Positions 47,352 to 58,580 of a DNA stretch of 64,000 nt are shown piece by piece (positions within the stretch are counted from its first letter, which is position 1; every line of letters starts with the position of its first letter). The notes below the pieces were generated by a model. It made no database searches, was not told the DNA's origin, and saw only the letters and a list, made by a program, of their open reading frames with translations. Source of the DNA: Orobanche coerulescens (lineage: Eukaryota > Streptophyta > Magnoliopsida > Lamiales > Orobanchaceae); assembly GCA_033398695.1 (NCBI GenBank), contig CM065801.1:53020358-53084357 (forward strand), read 5' to 3'. A program made the translations under genes and the position numbers.

Positions 47352-48937
47352 CTCTCCCCCGCCCGTTTCGTCGACGTCCCCGTCGACGTGGCGAATCATT
47401 GGTTTTCTCCGTGCTGCCACAGTTGTCCATTGTCGTTGCCTTGAAGTGTATTGGTGCATGCCCTGCGCCTAAGCCCCGTCGCACATTGCTTGCGACTTTT
47501 GTGTTCCGAATGGCTGATTCAATCTTCTGTACTGCCTTTGTGGGGACCTCTTTGCTCTCGGCAACATCCTGCGCCTTGGTTTGCTCCATGGTGACCAACT
47601 TCGGAAGTCCCTTACTGAGTTGCATGGATGATAGAACTCGAGTCTCTGTTTTACTTCTTTCCAAAGGCACGATATGTATCGTCGAACCTTTGGTGATCCG
47701 CATGGTTTGGTCTTCAAATGAAAAAGGACGTACCTCGTCCAGGAACTCCATTCCCAACACCATGTGGTACTCGTCCATGGGTATTATAGTCAGATCTGTA
47801 GTGCCATTCCATCCTCCTATTTCAACGGGCACTCCCTGGGCAACTCCAAGGATAGGCTGGGACGGAGAGTTTAATGCTTTTACCCAACCTATCTCCTTGG
47901 TGTATTGAATACCCATTTTCATAGCTTCACTTTCAGCAAGGAAGTTTTGAGACGCACCTGTGTCGATCAATGTTCTTACGTGACCTTTGTTAAGCTTGGC
48001 ATTGACAAACATGAGGCCTCGTCCCTTCTCGGTTTCCTTGGGAGTCTTGGTATCCTCTTTCGCCATGGAGTTAAGGAGTCGCATTGAGCTGATATAAGCT
48101 TCTTCCGTTCCTTTCCTCTCTTCCTCAAATACCATTGCGTTGAAGGCCTTCTTCTTAGGGCAGTCCCGAATCAAGTGAGGGCCATCGCATAAGTAACACT
48201 TGTACTCCCTTGAACTTCCTCCTTCAACCGGCTTTCCTTTGGGATTCGAAGGTCTGGAAGCAGGTTTCTCCTCTCTTGATGGCGGCTTAGGGGCTGGCTT
48301 CCCCACTTCACCAGACTTCCTAGCGGGTGTGTCTTGACGAAAATCCATGAGATCTTCCGCTACGGAAATCGCTTCATCCACGTCTCGAACGTTCCTTCTC
48401 TTGATCTCATTGTAAGCCCAAGCCTGCAATCTGTCTTAGAAGTAGAATAACTTATCTTTTTCTTGCATGTCGGGTAGTTCAAGCATCAGCGTGGTGAATT
48501 CCACCACGTAGTCTCTGATTGAACCCGTGTGTTTCAACTCTCGGAGCTTCTTCATGGCTATTTCTTCGGCATTATGTGGGCAGAATTTCCTCTTAAGTTG
48601 CTTCTTGAATTCTTCCCACGTGTCTATGGTGTAGAGTCCCTTTTCAATGTCTCCATGTTTTCGTCTCCACCATAGAGCAGCGTTTTCACTTAGGTAAAGG
48701 ACGGCAGTGTCTATCTTTGACTTGTCGTCTTTTACCTCAGTCGCATTGAAATAGCATTCTATGGACCAAAGAAATTCATCAAGTACTTTAGAGTCGCGCT
48801 TACCTCCGTACTTCAAAGGTGGTGGTGCTTCCGTGCGCGGCATCCTCTTAGTAATGGCTCCTCCGGCAATCGCTGCCTTGCACAAGTTTACTTCAACTTC
48901 CAAAGCGCTTGTTTTCTCTCGGAACTCATGTCTTAGG
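47352..48937 (-). pseudogene. gag-pro: Gag-protease of GPR-2, N-terminus missing
   Basis: The frame enters from the TEK-G boundary and shows the Gag core (LWWRRKHGDIEKG; TWEEFKKQLKRKFCP), a zinc knuckle CYLCDGPHLIRDC (C-x2-C-x3-H-x4-C, as in GPR-1) and a retropepsin with DTGA. One TAA at 48438-48436 breaks it. The frame stays open into the LTR, past the polypurine tract, which is why an over-long ORF to 46705 appears. The first few codons at 48951 belong to TEK-G LTR sequence. No polymerase is encoded. Confidence 0.85.
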
Positions 48938-49182
48938 TGTAATATCCGCATTTTTCTTCCCCTTGTATTTTTCTTTTTCGGTGTATTTCCCGATAGTAGT
49001 GACCCTCGTGTATCTTTCAGTGTATCTTTTCTATTATCTGTGGATTTTATCCCCGTTATTGTTGTGCGGAACCGCCGTTTCGGGGTTGCCGTGGATCCAT
49101 TCTATGTTATGATGCCCGTTGAGATGTTCCGTTGGATGTTTCGTCCACCTTCCGGTGTTTTGAACCGTTCATATTTCATACC

Positions 49183-49696
49183 TAGCGCACGCTATTTTTT
49201 CTGCATAGCGCATGCTAGGGGCCCCTTAGTAGCGCACGCTACGTTTGTTTAAATGCGTAGCGCTAGTAGCCCCCAGGAGTGGCGGCTTGTTTTCCACCTT
49301 CTACGGACTAGCGTATTAGCGCACGCTACGTATACTAGCGCACGCTAATGTCGAGAGGCTAGCGCCGCCGATGATGCCGTAGCGTGCGCTAGCGTGAGTG
49401 TCCAAGATCTTGACGGCTTTACTCACGAACCGGTCAAGTGCCGGTTAGCGCACGCTACGCTTGTATGGTAGCGCACGCTAACGGGTCGTGGGCTCGGGAG
49501 CTTTGTCACCGACTTGGTGATGTCCAGTAGCGCACGCTATTGGTCGATAGCGCGCGCTACCGAGAGGTTATTAGCGCACGCTACGTTTGAGTAGCGCACG
49601 CTAACGGCCAAAAATCGCTCTGGACTGGGACGCTAACGGTAGGGATTGGAATTTTACCGTTAGCGCACGCTAACCTTGAGGTTTTAGCGTGCGCTA
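49183..49696. promoter_or_regulatory. TAGCGCACGCTA palindrome cluster, TEK-G 5' LTR
   Basis: Copies or eroded copies start at 49183, 49206, 49230, 49258, 49317, 49336, 49360, 49380, 49446, 49469, 49528, 49548, 49572, 49592, 49661 and 49685. Neighbour steps are mostly 19-24 bp. The 3' LTR repeats the array at 56229-56742. Confidence 0.88.
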
Positions 49697-49708
49697 ACAC
49701 TCCACAAC

Positions 49709-49716
49709 TATATAAA
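49709..49716 (+). promoter_or_regulatory. TATA box of TEK-G 5' LTR
   Basis: TATATAAA lies 12 bp after the last palindrome; the 3' LTR copy is at 56751-56758. Confidence 0.7.
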
Positions 49717-50253
49717 CCAGGAGTTGACCAAGATAATCATAATTTCTCATTTCTTCCTCTCTCTGGCGAAGGCGATTCAAGCGATTTTCTTGGCGATTTC
49801 TTCCTCCAATCATCTCATCCAACATCTTTCTTGAGTTCTTGGAGTATTATAACAACATCAACACGAATCTTTCATCCTAATCCAAGGTAAATCTCTTAGA
49901 ACCCTACTTTTCGATAAATTGGGGGTTTTAGGATTTTCTTCCGATCCGTTCCGTTTTGTCGATGGATTCATGATGAATATGATTAATCTTGTTGGTATTC
50001 TTAGTTTCCCTACGGATTCATGGTATATTTTGTGATTTTTACGGAATCGAGAGGGTTTGGTTGTGGTTCGCCCTCGTTGTTGTTTATATACGAATATACT
50101 TGGATCGTAGGCGGGTTTTCGGGTGTATTCCAATTCCGTATTCATTTAGAAATGGTTGTGATTGTATTCTTCGAATCGTTAGGTTCGGTTTCATTGGTTC
50201 CTAGCGTTCGTCGGTGACTTCCTTTCCGTTCTTCGCGTCGTCATTAATTCAAG

Positions 50254-50731
50254 GCAAGTATTTTTGGAAACCTTTATGCTTAACGTAGAATGGTAATGTA
50301 TTTTGTGTGTGATTTGCTCACCTCGTGTTGGTCCGACGGGATCAAGGAGGGAATCCAAAGGTTTGCGTCCCGGATTCATGAGTTTGTTTAGCTAGCCAGT
50401 GCGGGAGGGTCCTTAGAGGCCTCGTGCGGGAATTTATGATATGACTCTGTTCCCAAGGCGATGCATGTGCGTGTTTTGCTTTATAATATAGCCAGTGAGG
50501 GAGGGTCCTTAGAGGCCTCGTGCGGGAATTTATGATATGACTCTGTTCCCAAGGCAAATTGTTTGACTGTTTATTTCCGGAAAAGACATGTCTAGTTTGG
50601 TTTTTGAAATGATATTGGTGCATGTACTATGAAATATGTAAGCGATTGGTTTGCCTTGATTACTTGTACTAGCGTAATTGCTAACCCCTTTGGGGGACCC
50701 GTTTCGGGGAAATTCTTGTTTTGGATTTCAG
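50254..50731 (+). other. Candidate GC-AG intron in TEK-G LTR
   Basis: The donor CAAG|GCAAGTA at 50254 fits the GC-donor consensus, and the acceptor GGATTTCAG|GTTA is at 50730-50731. A two-unit array of 96 bp (50394 and 50490, with GAGGGTCCTTAGAGGCCTCG) lies inside. Prediction only. Confidence 0.45.
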
Positions 50732-51122
50732 GTTATGATTATCCGGACGAGCGAGCACCGGGACAGTACGAGGATGTCGGCCAGGGTCGTTGACATGTGC
50801 ATTTGGGTCATCTGAATTCTTTTGACTAAATTCGATATGGTTGTTTCCTGTATTTCTAAACTTATAGATTTGTACTCGCGAGTACTTAGGTTTTTCCTTT
50901 CGGATTGTGTTTGGACTTCGTTGGAGTTACTGTTTTTGCCGGTTGATGTTCATTGTGCCGGTTGTACCGGACGTGTTGTTTTATGTTACATTACTTGATT
51001 TGTTTCCTCGCTAACCGAGACGGTTAGTCGAGAGGTGTTTTCTTGTGTTAGCCTGGTGGATCCCATGTAGGGGTCCACGGCGCTGTAATACACCTCGAAT
51101 ATATTGGGGGTGTTACAGAAAA

Positions 51123-51134
51123 TGGTATCAGAGC
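51123..51134 (+). other. Primer-binding site of TEK-G
   Basis: TGGTATCAGAGC lies 5 nt after the LTR end. Confidence 0.9.
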
Positions 51135-51236
51135 TCTAGGTTTATGGACACCTAGGCTTGTCGGTTATTTGGGTCTAGTCGTGTTTGTTTTACACATTGT
51201 CACACCGCTGCCAGAATCCCAGTACTTCCAGTGCTC

Positions 51237-51351
51237 GTAAGTTTTCTTATTCGGCTCTTTTGTTTCTTGCATTGTATTTCCACTTTTGAATCGTAGTTGC
51301 TTTTCCTCCCTTACTCATCATCGATATACTTCTGTTATCTCTCAACATCAG
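51237..51351 (+). other. Candidate leader intron of TEK-G
   Basis: The donor GCTC|GTAAGT and acceptor CATCAG enclose 115 nt; the gag ATG follows one base later. Confidence 0.5.
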
Positions 51352-51352
51352 T

Positions 51353-52530
51353 ATGGATGCCGGAGAAAACCGTGGTCGTGGTCGTGGACGCGGCCGAGGA
51401 CGTGGGGCAGCCGGTGGGGCGGCCACGTCGCATTCTTGAGGCAGCGATGCGGTGACCGTCACAGTCATGCTTCTTCTCAGGAGCGCGCCGATCTTCGTAT
51501 TGCGGCTGTTATGCAGCAAATGGTTAACCAGATGGCGGCTATAGCTCAGGTGGTACAGAACTCCGATCAGGCCCATGCTAATCGGGGCGGAGCGGATCGC
51601 TGGCTTCAGGACGTCATCAAGATGCATCCTCCTCAGTTTTCGGGAGCTTCGGACCTGATCGGCTGGGAAGGGTGGATCAAGGAGATATCCAAAGTCTTCA
51701 CTGCTACCAACTGCCCCGAGGACCGTAAGGTCCCTATTGCTCAATACTTTCTCACGGGAGATGCTACAGATTGGTGGGAGGCCGTTGGTCCCAAAGATCA
51801 CGTTGCTTCGTGGACCGAATTCCAAGAATTGATGGAGACCGCATATTGTCCGTGGCCGGTCAGACAGGCTCGAGTGCATGCTTTCTATGATTCTCAGCCA
51901 CGGGATATCCCCATATCTCAGGCCATTGCCGACTTTAACAAGGAGTTGGGTTATGTGAAGACCCAAGTTGTCGGAGGCGACAAAATTTTCCATTTTCCGG
52001 GAGGATGAAGGCGCCCATTCGGGACTACATGTCTGGACTCGTCGCACTACCTTGAAGGATTATCGAGTAGGGCCCTCGCTTATGATATGTCGGTGACGGC
52101 TAGTGATTTGGCTCGTGAAAGCAAGAAAGCAGTCGGTCGGAAATTTTTTGGTCCCAGAGTGGAGGCGGCGAAATCTCAAGTGCAAATATTTCAACGGCGG
52201 TTCGGCTCGTTTCTCTGGGAGCTTTCGGGTGCCGCGGAACCTCCGCTTGTGAACCCACATGTTTTAAGCGTGGTGTGCGAGGGCCATAGGAGCCGGCGGT
52301 GTTCTCGTCAAGTTTACTTGTCACACTTGTGGGCCAGTGGGCCACAAGGCCCCTTTTTGTGGCGGAGTCAAAACGGCTTCGCGGCACCCGTTCTTCTCAA
52401 CGATGCCGTTGGAGCCGAGTGTGAACCGTGGCTCATTTGCTCGCCGCCTCCACCGAGCGCCGGCCGAGGTAGGGTCGGGGTCAGCCCGCTAGGGGAGGAG
52501 CTTCCGGTGTCGGCTCCGCCCGGCCGCGTA
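51353..52530 (+). pseudogene. gag: Gag remnant of TEK-G
   Basis: The start MDAGENRG leads into an Arg/Gly repeat and a TGA at 51437-51439. After a frameshift, 51486-52008 keeps the Gag core (MHPPQFSGASDLIGWEGW; DWWEAVGPKDH; QPRDIPISQAI). Later frames are broken again, but a zinc knuckle CHTCGPVGHKAPFC can be read at about 52320-52362. The rest up to pol is not readable in one frame. Confidence 0.8.
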
Positions 52531-52538
52531 TATATGAG

Positions 52539-55500
52539 ATGAGGAGGGCCGATGACCCGGCGGCTCGTGGCGGCAGTACTGTTCATATCCATTCTCATCC
52601 TGTCGGTGTGCTTTTTGATTCGGGTGCCACGCATTCATTCATTTCTCTAGAGTGTGTACGCCGTTTGAGTCTCCACTGCTTGTCACCTTGCGAGCCTTTC
52701 ATCGTTAAACTTCCTAGCGGTGATAGAATTGTCGGTGATCGAGAAGTCCGAGACTGCTCTGTGTTTATTTGTGAGAGAGCTTGGCTCTCTAATCTTATTG
52801 TTGTTAGTATTGTGGGTGAGGATTTGATTCTCGGGGATGATTGGCTCGAGTGGCATGGCGCAATCATGAACTACCGCACGAGAATCATCACCATGTTAGC
52901 TGAGGATGGCACCGAGAACTCCTTCGCGGGGCGAAGGAGGGGAAATCAGAAATTTGTCATTAATGCCTTGAAGGCGATGAGTCTCATGCGAAAGGGGTGT
53001 ACTGGTTATTGGTGCTACGCCTTGAAGATGGAGAATGGTGGAGTCGAGTTTTCATCGATTCCAGTCGTTAGTGAGTTTCCTAATGTATTTCCTGACGAGT
53101 TACCGGGATTGCCACCGGATCGTGAGGTTGAGTTTGCTATAGAGTTAGAGCCGGGCGCGGCTCCGATTTCGAAGGCGCCGTATCGCATGGCACCTTCAGA
53201 GATGGCAGAATTGAAGAAGCAGTTGAGTGAGCTTCTTGAGTCGGGGTATGTTCGACCGAGTGCCTCGCCTTGGGGCGCACCGGTCCTGTTTGTGCGGAAG
53301 AAGGATGGTTCACTACGTTTGTGTATCGACTATCGCGAACTAAACAAGGTGACCATCAAGAACAAGTATCCTTTGCCGAGAATCGATGACTTGTTTGACC
53401 AGTTGCAGGGAGCTGCGGTATTCTCGAAGATTGATTTGAAATCGGGGTACTATCAGCTTCGGTTGAGAGAGTCCGACGTGCCGAAAACAGCTTTTCGGAC
53501 GAGATACGGACATTACGAGTTTGTAGTCATGCCTTTCGGGTTAACTAATGCGCCGGCGGTGTTCATGCAATTGATGAACAAAGTCTTTATCGAGTATTTG
53601 GATAAGTGTGTCGTCGTCTTCATTGACGATATTCTTATCTATTCGAGGAATGAGGAAGAGCATGCCCATCATCTGCGGATAGTGTTAGACATTTTGAGGA
53701 CCGAGCAACTCTATGCGAAGTTCTCGAAATGTGAGTTAGTGAAGGAAGTGATGTTTTTGGGTCACGTGATTTCAGTAGGAGTCCGTGTGGATCCGCAGAA
53801 AATTGAGGCAGTGTTAGATTGGGCATCGCCCACAAATGTGAAGGAGGTCCGTAGTTTCTTGGGTTTGGCTGGCTACTACCGTAGGTTCGTCGAGGGTTTC
53901 TCAAAACTAGCTCGTCCACTTACACAGTTGCTCCAGAAATCCGAGATGTTCGTCTGGACCGATGAGAGACAGTCGAGCTTTGAGGAACTGAAGAAGCGTT
54001 TGACTTCAGCTCCGGTTTTGGCGTTGCCATGTGGCAATGAGGTATTCGCCGTGTATAGCGATGCTTCGGTTCAGGGTCTTGGGTGCGTATTGATGCAGCA
54101 CGGCAAGACCATTGCCTATGCGTCGAGACAGTTGAGGCCGTATGAGCTTAACTACCCTACTCACGATTTGGAGTTAGCGGCGGTTGTCTTTGCACTCAAG
54201 ATTTGGCGTCACTATCTTTTCGGCTCTGCATGTCAGATTTTTACCGATCATAAAAGTCTGAAATACATATTTACTCAGCGGGAGTTGAATATGAGGCAGA
54301 GGAGGTGGTTAGAGCTGATTAAGGACTACGACCTCGAAATCCTTTATCATCCGGGCAAGGCGAACGTCGTGGCCGACGCCTTGAGTCGGAAACCGATTGC
54401 GTTGCGAACGCTTGAGGTCCTTACGCCTCAGTCTGAGCTTCGGCGGGCTTTGATCGTGTTAGATGTTGAGGTTTTGTTGCCTGGAGCTGTCGGGCAACTT
54501 TGTGCTTTAGAGATTCCGTCGTCTTTGATCGATGAAATTAAGCTGGAGCAATTAAAGGATCCGATGATTACTCAAATCCGAGAGAACGTTCTTAAGTGAA
54601 AGTCTCCTGGGTTTGTGATTCACGAGGATGGTGTTTTGAGATTCCAGAGTCGGCTTTGTGTGCCGAACGATCCCGAGTTGCGACAGAGTATTTTGCATGA
54701 GGCCCATTCCACACCCTATTCTGTTCATCCTGGTTCGAGTAAGATGTACAAGGACCTGAGGAGGAACTTCTGGTGGAATGATATGAAGGAGGAGGTCGCA
54801 CAGTTTGTGGCGAGATGTTTGACTTGCCAGCAGGTCAAAATCGAGCATCAGCGACCGGCTGGGTTATTGCAGTCACTTCCCATTCCAGAATAGAAATGGG
54901 AAGATATATCGATGGATTTTTTTACGAGTTTGCCGAGATCGAGGTCGGGCATGAATATGGTATGGGTGGTTGTTGATCGTCTGACCAAGTCGGCACATTT
55001 TCTGGGCATCAAGGACACTTGGGGCCCGGAGAAATTGGCTCGTGTGTTTATCGCGCAGATTGTGAGACTTCACGGTACTCCGAAGTCTATTGTTTCGGAT
55101 CGTGATGGCCGTTTTGTATCGCACTTTTGGCAGGCGGTGCATAAGGCGTTAGGTACCCATTTGAATTTGAGTACCTCTTTTCATCCCCAGTCAGATGGAC
55201 AATCGGAACGTACTATCCAGACATTCGAAGACATGTTGCGTGCTTGTGCTCTCGACTGGAGTAGTGACTGGGAGGAGCATTTGCCATTGATCGAATTCAC
55301 GTACAACAATAGTTGGCACACGTCGATTCGGATGGCATCGTATGAGGCACTTTATGGGCGACGAGGTCGATCGCCGATTTGTTGGAATGAGGCGTCCGAT
55401 TTGGTCGGGACCGAATCGGATGTCGTTTTAGAGACGAGACTGAAGATAGAATTAATTCGAGAACGGATGTTGACTGCCCAGAGTCGACAGAAGTCATATG

Positions 55501-55956
55501 CCGATGTCCGTCGTCGACCTTTAGAATTCTAGGTGGGAGACCACGTTTTGCTGAAGGTGTCGCCGACGAGAGGAGTATTCCGTTTCGGGAAGAAGGGGAA
55601 GTTGAGTCCGAGATTTATTGGACCCTTCGAGATTCTCGAGCGAGTCGGTGGGTTAGCATACCGTTTGGCGTTACCCCCGGCCCTGAGTCATGTTCATAGC
55701 GTTTTTCATGTTTCCCAGCTGAGGAAATATATCCCGGATCCTAGTCACATCATCGACTATGGGGAGATTGACGTTGCCGAGGATATTACTTTTGAGGAGC
55801 GTCCTTTGAAGATTTTAGAGCATCGGGAGAAAGCAGGCGAGGCATAAGACCATCCCTTTGGTCAAGGTGCAGTGGTCGAGACACGGTGTCGAGGAGGCAA
55901 CTTGGGAAACGGAGGAGAGCATGCGTGCTAGGTACCCTGAGTTGTTTGTTTCTTAA
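52539..55956 (+). pseudogene. pol: Protease-RT-RNase H-integrase of TEK-G
   Basis: A single frame runs from 52539 to about 55835. Protease DSGA is at D27, RT FIDD at D363-D364, then RNase H ([11 protein letters not shown]) and integrase with a zinc-binding region ([12 protein letters not shown]) and DDE core (VVVDRLTKS, SDRDGRF, SDGQSERT). Nonsense codons are TGA 54597-54599 (codon 687), TAG 54891-54893 (785) and TAG 55530-55532 (998). A frameshift near 55835 precedes the chromodomain-like tail (VQWSRHG, EEATWE), whose natural stop is TAA at 55954-55956. Compared with TEK-C a short deletion is seen at about 53730 (KCEL then VKEVMFLG). Confidence 0.92.
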
Positions 55957-55991
55957 GTTTCGGGACGAAACTTGTTTTTAGAGGGGTAGAA

Positions 55992-57175
55992 TGTAATATC
56001 CGCATTTTTCTTATATTTTTCTTTTTCGGCGTATTTCCCGATAGTAGTGACCCTCGTGTATCTTTCAGTGTATCTTTTCTATTATCTGTGGATTTTATCC
56101 CCGTTATTGTTGTGCGGAACCACCGTTTCGGGGTTGCCGTGGATCCATTCTATGTTATGATGCCCGTTGAGATGTTCCGTTGGATGTTTCGTCCACCTTC
56201 CGGTGTTTTGAACCGTTCATATTTCATACATAGCGCACGCTATTTTTTCTGCATAGCGCACGCTAGGGGCCCCTTAGTAGCGCACGCTACGTTTGTTTCG
56301 TAGCGCGCGCTGGCGTAGCCCCGGGAGTGGCGATCTTGTTTTCCGGTATACGGACTAGCGTATTAGCGTGCGCTACGTATACTAGTGCACGCTAATGTCG
56401 AGAGGCTAGCGCACCGATGATGCCGTGGCGTGCGCTAGCGTGAGTGTCGATCTTGGGCGATTTACTCACGAACGGTCAAGTGCGGTTAGCGCACGCTACA
56501 CTTGTATGGTAGCGCACGCTAACGGATCAGTGGGCTCGGGCGATTTGTCACCGACTCGATCGATGTCCGGTAGCGCACGCTATTGGTCGATAGCGTGCGC
56601 TCCGAGAGGTTATTAGCGCACGCTACGTTTGAGTAGCGCACGCTAACGGCCAAAAATCGCTCTTTGACCGGGACGCTAACGGTAGGGATTGGAATTTTAC
56701 CCGTTAGCGCACGCTAACCTTGAGATTTTAGCGTGCGCTAACACTCCTGCTATATAAACCGGGGAGTTGACCGAGATAATCATAATTTCTCATTTCTTCC
56801 TCTCTCCGCGGCGAAGGCGATTCCAAGGCGATTTTCTTGGCGATTTCTTCCTCCAATCATCTCATCCAACATCTTTCTTGAGTTCTTGGAGTATTATAAC
56901 AACATCAACACGAATCTTTCATCCTAATCCAAGGTAAATCTCTTAGAACCCTACTTTTCGATAAATTGGGGGTTTTGGGATTTTCTTCCGATCCGTTCCG
57001 TTTTGTAGATGGATTCATGATGAATATGATTAATCTTGTTGGTATTCTTAGTTTCCCTACGGATTCATGGTATATTTTGTGATTTTTACGGAATCGAGAG
57101 GGTTTGGTTGTGGTCCGCCCTCGTTGTTGTTTATATACGAATATACTTGGATCGTAGGCGGGTTTTCGGGTGTAT
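55992..57175 (+). repeat. 3' LTR of TEK-G, truncated
   Basis: This matches the first part of 48938-51117 up to the word GGGTGTAT, equivalent to about 50129. The TEK-F-type sequence starts immediately after, with no TG or CA terminus. Confidence 0.88.
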
Positions 57176-57978
57176 AAAGATAATTTAGGAAAAAAGGTTT
57201 GACGAAATAACCCAAGTTCGCAAAATGCCAAAAAGCCCCTTTAAAATACACACACGCGGCGGATAAAGATACACAGTTCAAAAATACACATTTGCAGCGG
57301 AAATGAATAACCAGAAAAGAAATACTCGATACTCCAAAACATGCCACCGCCAGTATCACATCGGGAAGCTCATCCCTCCACGACCGCAACTAGCTCGATC
57401 TCCGACTACCTAAAAATAAAGCCCACGACGGGGTCATTCACAATACTCAATAATGATAGCGATCACATCATCATAGATAATTACATACCAATGTAATAAT
57501 ACTGTAAGAATACTACCAACGCAATCTTACCAACATAACCTTACCAATCCATAACAATCCAATCCTTACAATAATCCACATTTCGCATCCTCGAATGACG
57601 AAATGAACTTAACAACAATTATTTGTATTGAATTTCAAAAATACCAACAATCCTGAAAACATCATCATAACTCCTAATCATGAAATAATTCGCCCGTGCC
57701 AAATCTTGTCCATTGGATTACACAATCAAATCTCAACCTGGGTAAACCAATAACATACAATATATATGTAGATCAACTACCACAAAACAATGAATACAAA
57801 TCCCGAAACAACGACGTACATCCCGAATGCTCATACGATCAATAACACTGATCAATCAATACATCACTGAGAATATCATCGACATGATAACTCCAATACG
57901 ACCAATAAAGGATCAACGATAACCGAGAGTACCCTCAACATGGTAAACTCCCAACACGATCAACAAAGGATCAACTAT
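57176..57978 (-). repeat. Second TEK-F-type LTR fragment
   Basis: By eye this is near-identical to about 29115-29920, including the start of the 56-bp array. It has no LTR terminus on its left side and is cut by TEK-H on its right. No gene is present. Confidence 0.85.
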
Positions 57979-58502
57979 TGTAATTCCGTAATTTTCTATT
58001 TTTAGCAGTTTCCATTTTTGGTGTATGTCTATTTTTATCGACTCGCTTGTAACCGTTTCGACATTTCGAATCTACTTTGTTCTTGGAGTTTTTCCGTTTG
58101 GACGAGTTTTGATGATGTTTTCACCTAATTTCATTTTATGACATGTTTTACCGTATGAACGTTCGATTCTCATTAAACTCATTCGTTTTCGTTGTTTCTT
58201 GGCTTGTACAAGTTCGTATGGTTGAGTTGGTCATGTTGAAACTTTTGGTTTGTAAATCCGACGTCGTTTCGTGATTTTTCGGGCACTTGGGCCATTTTCG
58301 TAATTTCCTATAAGTTTAAGGAATTTCATGTTCGTGTCGTATTTTGGATTCCTGGGTAGTCGTATTGATGTTTTTTTGTGCTGGTTAGACTCGTCATCGA
58401 ACATTCTTCGTAGTCGTATTTTTGGTTCGATAGCAGGTCCGGGTTTCGAGGTCGTCCGGAATCGTTTGGGCGGTGCCAAGATCTTCTTTGTCCGATGAGG
58501 TG

Positions 58503-58580
58503 TTACGGCCGTAACACCGAGAAGTTACGGCCGTAAGTTGGCCATGTTACGGCCGTAAGTGTCCCTTGTTACGGCCGTAA
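58503..58580. promoter_or_regulatory. Four TTACGGCCGTAA palindromes at exact 22-bp steps
   Basis: Perfect 12-bp palindromes start at 58503, 58525, 58547 and 58569. The four 10-bp spacers share no sequence, so only the palindrome and its period are kept. No clear TATA box is seen downstream. Confidence 0.95.

Larger units (their letters stand above)
46213..48937 (-). mobile_element. GPR-2: second gag-protease-only element, 5' truncated
   Basis: The minus-strand element has a 3' LTR (46213-47351), a polypurine tract and a Gag-protease gene, and is cut inside gag by TEK-G at 48938. The PPT region, the gene layout and parts of the LTR match GPR-1, but the LTRs have diverged clearly. It abuts the TEK-D palindrome TAGCGTGCGCTA ending at 46212. 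Confidence 0.85.
48938..51117 (+). repeat. 5' LTR of TEK-G
   Basis: The 2180-bp LTR starts TGTAATATCC and ends GGGTGTTACA. It holds palindromes (49183-49696), a TATA box (49709), a candidate GC-AG intron and a tandem array. Minus-strand frames in it are shadows. Confidence 0.9.
48938..57175 (+). mobile_element. TEK-G: Tekay-like chromovirus, 3' LTR truncated
   Basis: The 5' LTR is 48938-51117, PBS 51123, gag 51353-52530, pol 52539-55956, PPT 55975-55991 and the 3' LTR 55992-57175, which stops after 1184 of about 2180 bp. The presumed TSD is TTAGG at 48933-48937. The truncation is not at an LTR end; TEK-F-type LTR sequence follows directly. Confidence 0.9.

Noticed and set aside
49183..49696. 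CRISPR-like regularly spaced short repeats
   Set aside because: Repeats are 12-bp palindromes in a plant LTR promoter with variable steps, no cas genes, and they recur in both LTRs of the element.
51247..52047. 266-codon minus-strand ORF over the TEK-G gag
   Set aside because: It is the complement of the Gag-coding frame and has no motif of its own.
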